Assembly: GCF_000223905.1 (NCBI RefSeq)
Contig: NC_015944.1
Location: forward strand, 248,001 to 312,000
Length of the DNA stretch: 64,000 nucleotides
Direction of reading: 5' to 3'
From: Haloarcula hispanica ATCC 33960
GTDB lineage: Archaea; Halobacteriota; Halobacteria; Halobacteriales; Haloarculaceae
How positions within the stretch are numbered: the stretch's first letter is position 1; every line of letters begins with the position of its first letter. The position numbers and the translations under genes were made by a program. Shown here piece by piece: positions 61,874 through 64,000 of this stretch. The notes beneath the pieces are model-generated. The model was not told the DNA's origin and made no database searches. It saw only the letters and a list, made by a program, of their open reading frames with translations.

Positions 61874-62806
61874 CTATTCGGCCACGACCTCCTCGGCGCG
61901 ATCCGGTTCGGCACTATCGTCACCAGCAGTGCGTTCGTCGCCGTCGTGGCGGGCACGGATTGGATTCACGCGCGGCCCGTGTGGCGTAGCCGAGACCTCT
62001 GCCTCGATTTCGAAAACGTCCGCGAGGAGTTGTTCCGTGACGACAGCCTCGGGTCGTCCCCGGGCCTGTATCTCGCCGTCTTTGAGTGCGACCATCCGGT
62101 CGGCGAGACGGGCCGCCTGCTCGATGTCGTGCAGGACGACCACGATGGTAATGTCGCTCTCGTCCCGGAGTGTTTCGATGATCTCCATCACCTCAAGCTG
62201 GTGGTGGAGATCGAGGAACGTCGTCGGTTCATCGAGCAACAGCACGTCGGTGTCCTGTGCGAGGACCATCGCGATCCAGGCGAGCTGTTTCTGGCCACCA
62301 CTGAGGCTACCGACTTCACGTTCACAGAGATGGCCGCAGCCGGCCAGGTCAATCGCCCGCTCGACGGCGGCCTCGTCTTCCTCGGTGACACTGTCGAAGA
62401 ACCCCCGGTGTGGGTACCGACCGTGGTACACCAGATCCTCGACCGAGATGCTGTTTGGCGACGTACTCTCCTGAGAGAGCAGGCCGAGCTTCCGAGCGAT
62501 CGCTTTGGTCTCCAGTGTCTGGATGTCTTGCCCGTCCAGCAGTACCGATCCGGCTTCCGGTTCGAGCTGGTTGGCGAGGCCTTTCAGCAGCGTGCTCTTG
62601 CCCGACCCGTTCGGGCCGACGAGCGCAGTCACGGCCCCGGGTTCGGCGGTGATCGATTCACCGTCGATGACCGGTTCATCCGTCCCGGAGTACGAAAGCA
62701 CCACATCGTCGCCGACCAGCGGCCGGTCCCGGTGACTGGACTGGGACCCAGCAGCGGTGTCATTGACCGTAGCGATACCGTCCGAGTTGGAGTTGTCCTG
62801 TGACAT
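61874..62806 (-). CDS. iron-chelate ABC transporter ATPase (FecE/HmuV type)
   Basis: A 310-aa ATPase. Walker A VGPNGSGKSTLLKGL near residue 64, Q-loop LLSQESTSPNSIS, signature SLSGGQKQLAWIAMVLAQ, Walker B DVLLLDEPTTFLDLHHQ, and switch His VVLHDIEQAARLADR. The HmuV-like DPLHHQ variant DLHHQ is present. It overlaps the permease stop by one base (TAATG), so the two are translationally coupled. Confidence 0.95.
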   Translation of the reverse strand: MSQDNSNSDGIATVNDTAAGSQSSHRDRPLVGDDVVLSYSGTDEPVIDGESITAEPGAVTALVGPNGSGKSTLLKGLANQLEPEAGSVLLDGQDIQTLETKAIARKLGLLSQESTSPNSISVEDLVYHGRYPHRGFFDSVTEEDEAAVERAIDLAGCGHLCEREVGSLSGGQKQLAWIAMVLAQDTDVLLLDEPTTFLDLHHQLEVMEIIETLRDESDITIVVVLHDIEQAARLADRMVALKDGEIQARGRPEAVVTEQLLADVFEIEAEVSATPHGPRVNPIRARHDGDERTAGDDSAEPDRAEEVVAE

Positions 62807-63921
62807 TAGATCTCACCCATCTGTTCCTGTCGCCGCATCAGGTAGAGGAAGTACGGCCCGCCGACGACGCCAGTGACGACGCCGACTGGAACCTGTGCGG
62901 GGCTCAGGGCCAGCCGTGCACCAACGTCCGCAACGACCATCAACGCCGGCCCGACGAACACGCAGCCGATGAGGAGCCGGCGGTAGTCGCTCCCGACGAT
63001 GAGTCTGACGATGTGGGGGACCACGAGGCCGAAGAACCCGATGATCCCCGCAACGGAGATTGCCGTACTGGCCGCCAGAATGGCAACCGCGGACAGCATG
63101 AACCGGACCCGCTCGACACTCATCCCGAGCGAACTCGCGGTCTCTTCTCCGAGCAGGAGGAGGTTCAGCTGTCGTGCGCCCGCCAGCGCGAGGAGCGTCG
63201 CGGCCAGCGTCGGGATGACAGCGATGCGAAACTCCTCCCAGCCGACGCCCGTTAGCGACCCGGTAATCCAGGCCAGCGCCGACTGGACAACGCCCAGGTC
63301 GTCGGCGAAGAAGAACAGCCCCCGCTGGAGGGAGGTAAACACCATGTTGACGATGACACCAGCAAGGACCAGTCTGACCGGGCTCGTTCCGCCCTGCCAC
63401 GCGATCATGTACACGAGCAGGAACGCGATGGAGCCACCGACCGCGGCAAACAGCGGGAGGAACGGAGCGAGACTGCTGAACAGAACGAGGGTCAGCAGTA
63501 CGGTGAGCCCCGCCCCGGAACTCACGCCCAGTATGAACGGGCTCGCCAGTTCGTTTCTCGTGACGGCCTGGAATATCGCCCCGGAAACGGCGAGACACAT
63601 CCCCGCAAGCACGGCGACGATTACCCGCGGCATCCGAATGTTCCACACGATGAGCGTCCGTTTCGGCAGTTCGGGAAGCTCGGCCCCGAAGAAAAACGAC
63701 TGCCACGCCTGAACACTGAACCACACCTTCGGGTCGAACACGGCCTGCCACGCCTCGAGGATGGTCATCGAATACGCCCCGAAGCTCACCTGAAGGAGAC
63801 CGGCCCCGAAGGCGACGGCAACGCTCGCGACACATAGCCCGAACAGGGACCCATCGAGAGTGTCGAGCCAGGTCCTGGCCCGTGACAACACGTCGGTGGC
63901 CCCCCGTGTCTCGCTGACCAT
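62806..63921 (-). CDS. iron-chelate ABC transporter permease (FecCD/BtuC type)
   Basis: A 371-aa permease with about ten TMs. Typical stretches are WNIRMPRVIVAVLAGMCLAVSG, ASPFILGVSSGAG, and the coupling-helix region GMSVERVRFMLSAVAILAASTAISVAGIIGFFGLVVPHIVRLIVG. Start ATG 63921 overlaps the stop of the preceding gene (TAATG). It forms the membrane channel used with the ATPase and the binding protein downstream. Confidence 0.95.
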   Translation of the reverse strand: MVSETRGATDVLSRARTWLDTLDGSLFGLCVASVAVAFGAGLLQVSFGAYSMTILEAWQAVFDPKVWFSVQAWQSFFFGAELPELPKRTLIVWNIRMPRVIVAVLAGMCLAVSGAIFQAVTRNELASPFILGVSSGAGLTVLLTLVLFSSLAPFLPLFAAVGGSIAFLLVYMIAWQGGTSPVRLVLAGVIVNMVFTSLQRGLFFFADDLGVVQSALAWITGSLTGVGWEEFRIAVIPTLAATLLALAGARQLNLLLLGEETASSLGMSVERVRFMLSAVAILAASTAISVAGIIGFFGLVVPHIVRLIVGSDYRRLLIGCVFVGPALMVVADVGARLALSPAQVPVGVVTGVVGGPYFLYLMRRQEQMGEI

Positions 63922-64000
63922 TACTCGCCCACCTCCGCGAGTCCGTCGCTCGCGCCGAGGTAGTCCCGGATCGTTTCGTCATCTATTGCATCGAGAACGG
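63921..64000 (-). CDS. C-terminal end of an upstream operon gene (cut by window edge)
   Basis: Only the last 25 codons are visible (ending in GASDGLAEVGE before TAA). The stop overlaps the permease ATG, so this gene is in the same operon as the iron ABC importer. It could be another binding protein or a siderophore-related gene; too little is seen to say. Confidence 0.6.
   Translation of the reverse strand, partial: VLDAIDDETIRDYLGASDGLAEVGE

Noticed and set aside
1-64000. tRNA genes
   Set aside because: I found no convincing T-arm GGTTCRAATCC with matching acceptor stem; reading by eye could miss one with an intron.

Overview
The window is GC-rich haloarchaeal chromosome (class Halobacteria). 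Predicted proteins are strongly acidic, many genes have an AT-rich TATA element about 25 nt before the start codon and no Shine-Dalgarno (leaderless style), and Tat-type export signals and N-terminal-TM surface proteins are present. Several families are typical of the group: the BAT-type regulator, the DUF2249/Ric pair, the ThuA protein and a surface protein built of duplicated modules. A genus such as Haloarcula is plausible from overall resemblance, but that is inference. I saw no rRNA, tRNA, CRISPR array or complete insertion sequence.

Layout. 1-8.7 kb is housekeeping: serine acetyltransferase (cut by the window edge), FolD, a trpE-trpG pair, a BCCT osmolyte transporter, a K+ channel with an RCK domain, a half-size EamA protein and RidA. 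9.2-14.0 kb is a two-gene formate-dehydrogenase-like unit: a NuoE-NuoF-type fusion that has lost nearly all Fe-S ligands, translationally coupled to a fully equipped 1103-residue catalytic subunit. 14.3-20.5 kb holds a creatininase-family amidohydrolase, a CPBP protease, a subtilase, a membrane-anchored wHTH regulator and a modular surface protein. 20.8-29.7 kb is stress and metal control: a PRC-barrel protein, a DtxR-type regulator with its box, four-domain DUF2249 plus Ric Fe-S repair, and two divergent TetR genes of which one is coupled to a MATE pump. 29.9-33.1 kb is polyphosphate kinase with a PPP-type phosphatase. 33.3-45.4 kb is mixed: a Tat hydrolase, VapBC, an orphan haem-copper oxidase subunit I, oxidoreductases, a decayed methyltransferase and HtpX. 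45.6-60.3 kb has two zinc alcohol dehydrogenases, a membrane phosphoesterase, an HTH/Nramp-like operon, a lactate permease/D-lactate dehydrogenase unit, a ThuA protein and a BAT-like regulator without its HTH. 60.5-64.0 kb is an Fe(III)/siderophore ABC importer.

Connections. Three identical-design inverted repeats (TTAGG-N4-CCTAA) sit at the DtxR-type regulator locus, at a small membrane-protein gene and at the importer's binding-protein gene, which points to one metal-responsive regulon. Two 78-bp palindromic elements with perfect 14-bp terminal inverted repeats and 3-bp target duplications lie 30 kb apart, each inserted exactly at a stop codon; they look like non-autonomous transposable elements. 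Lactate uptake and oxidation, polyphosphate metabolism, nitrosative/Fe-S repair and metal uptake are the recognisable physiological modules.
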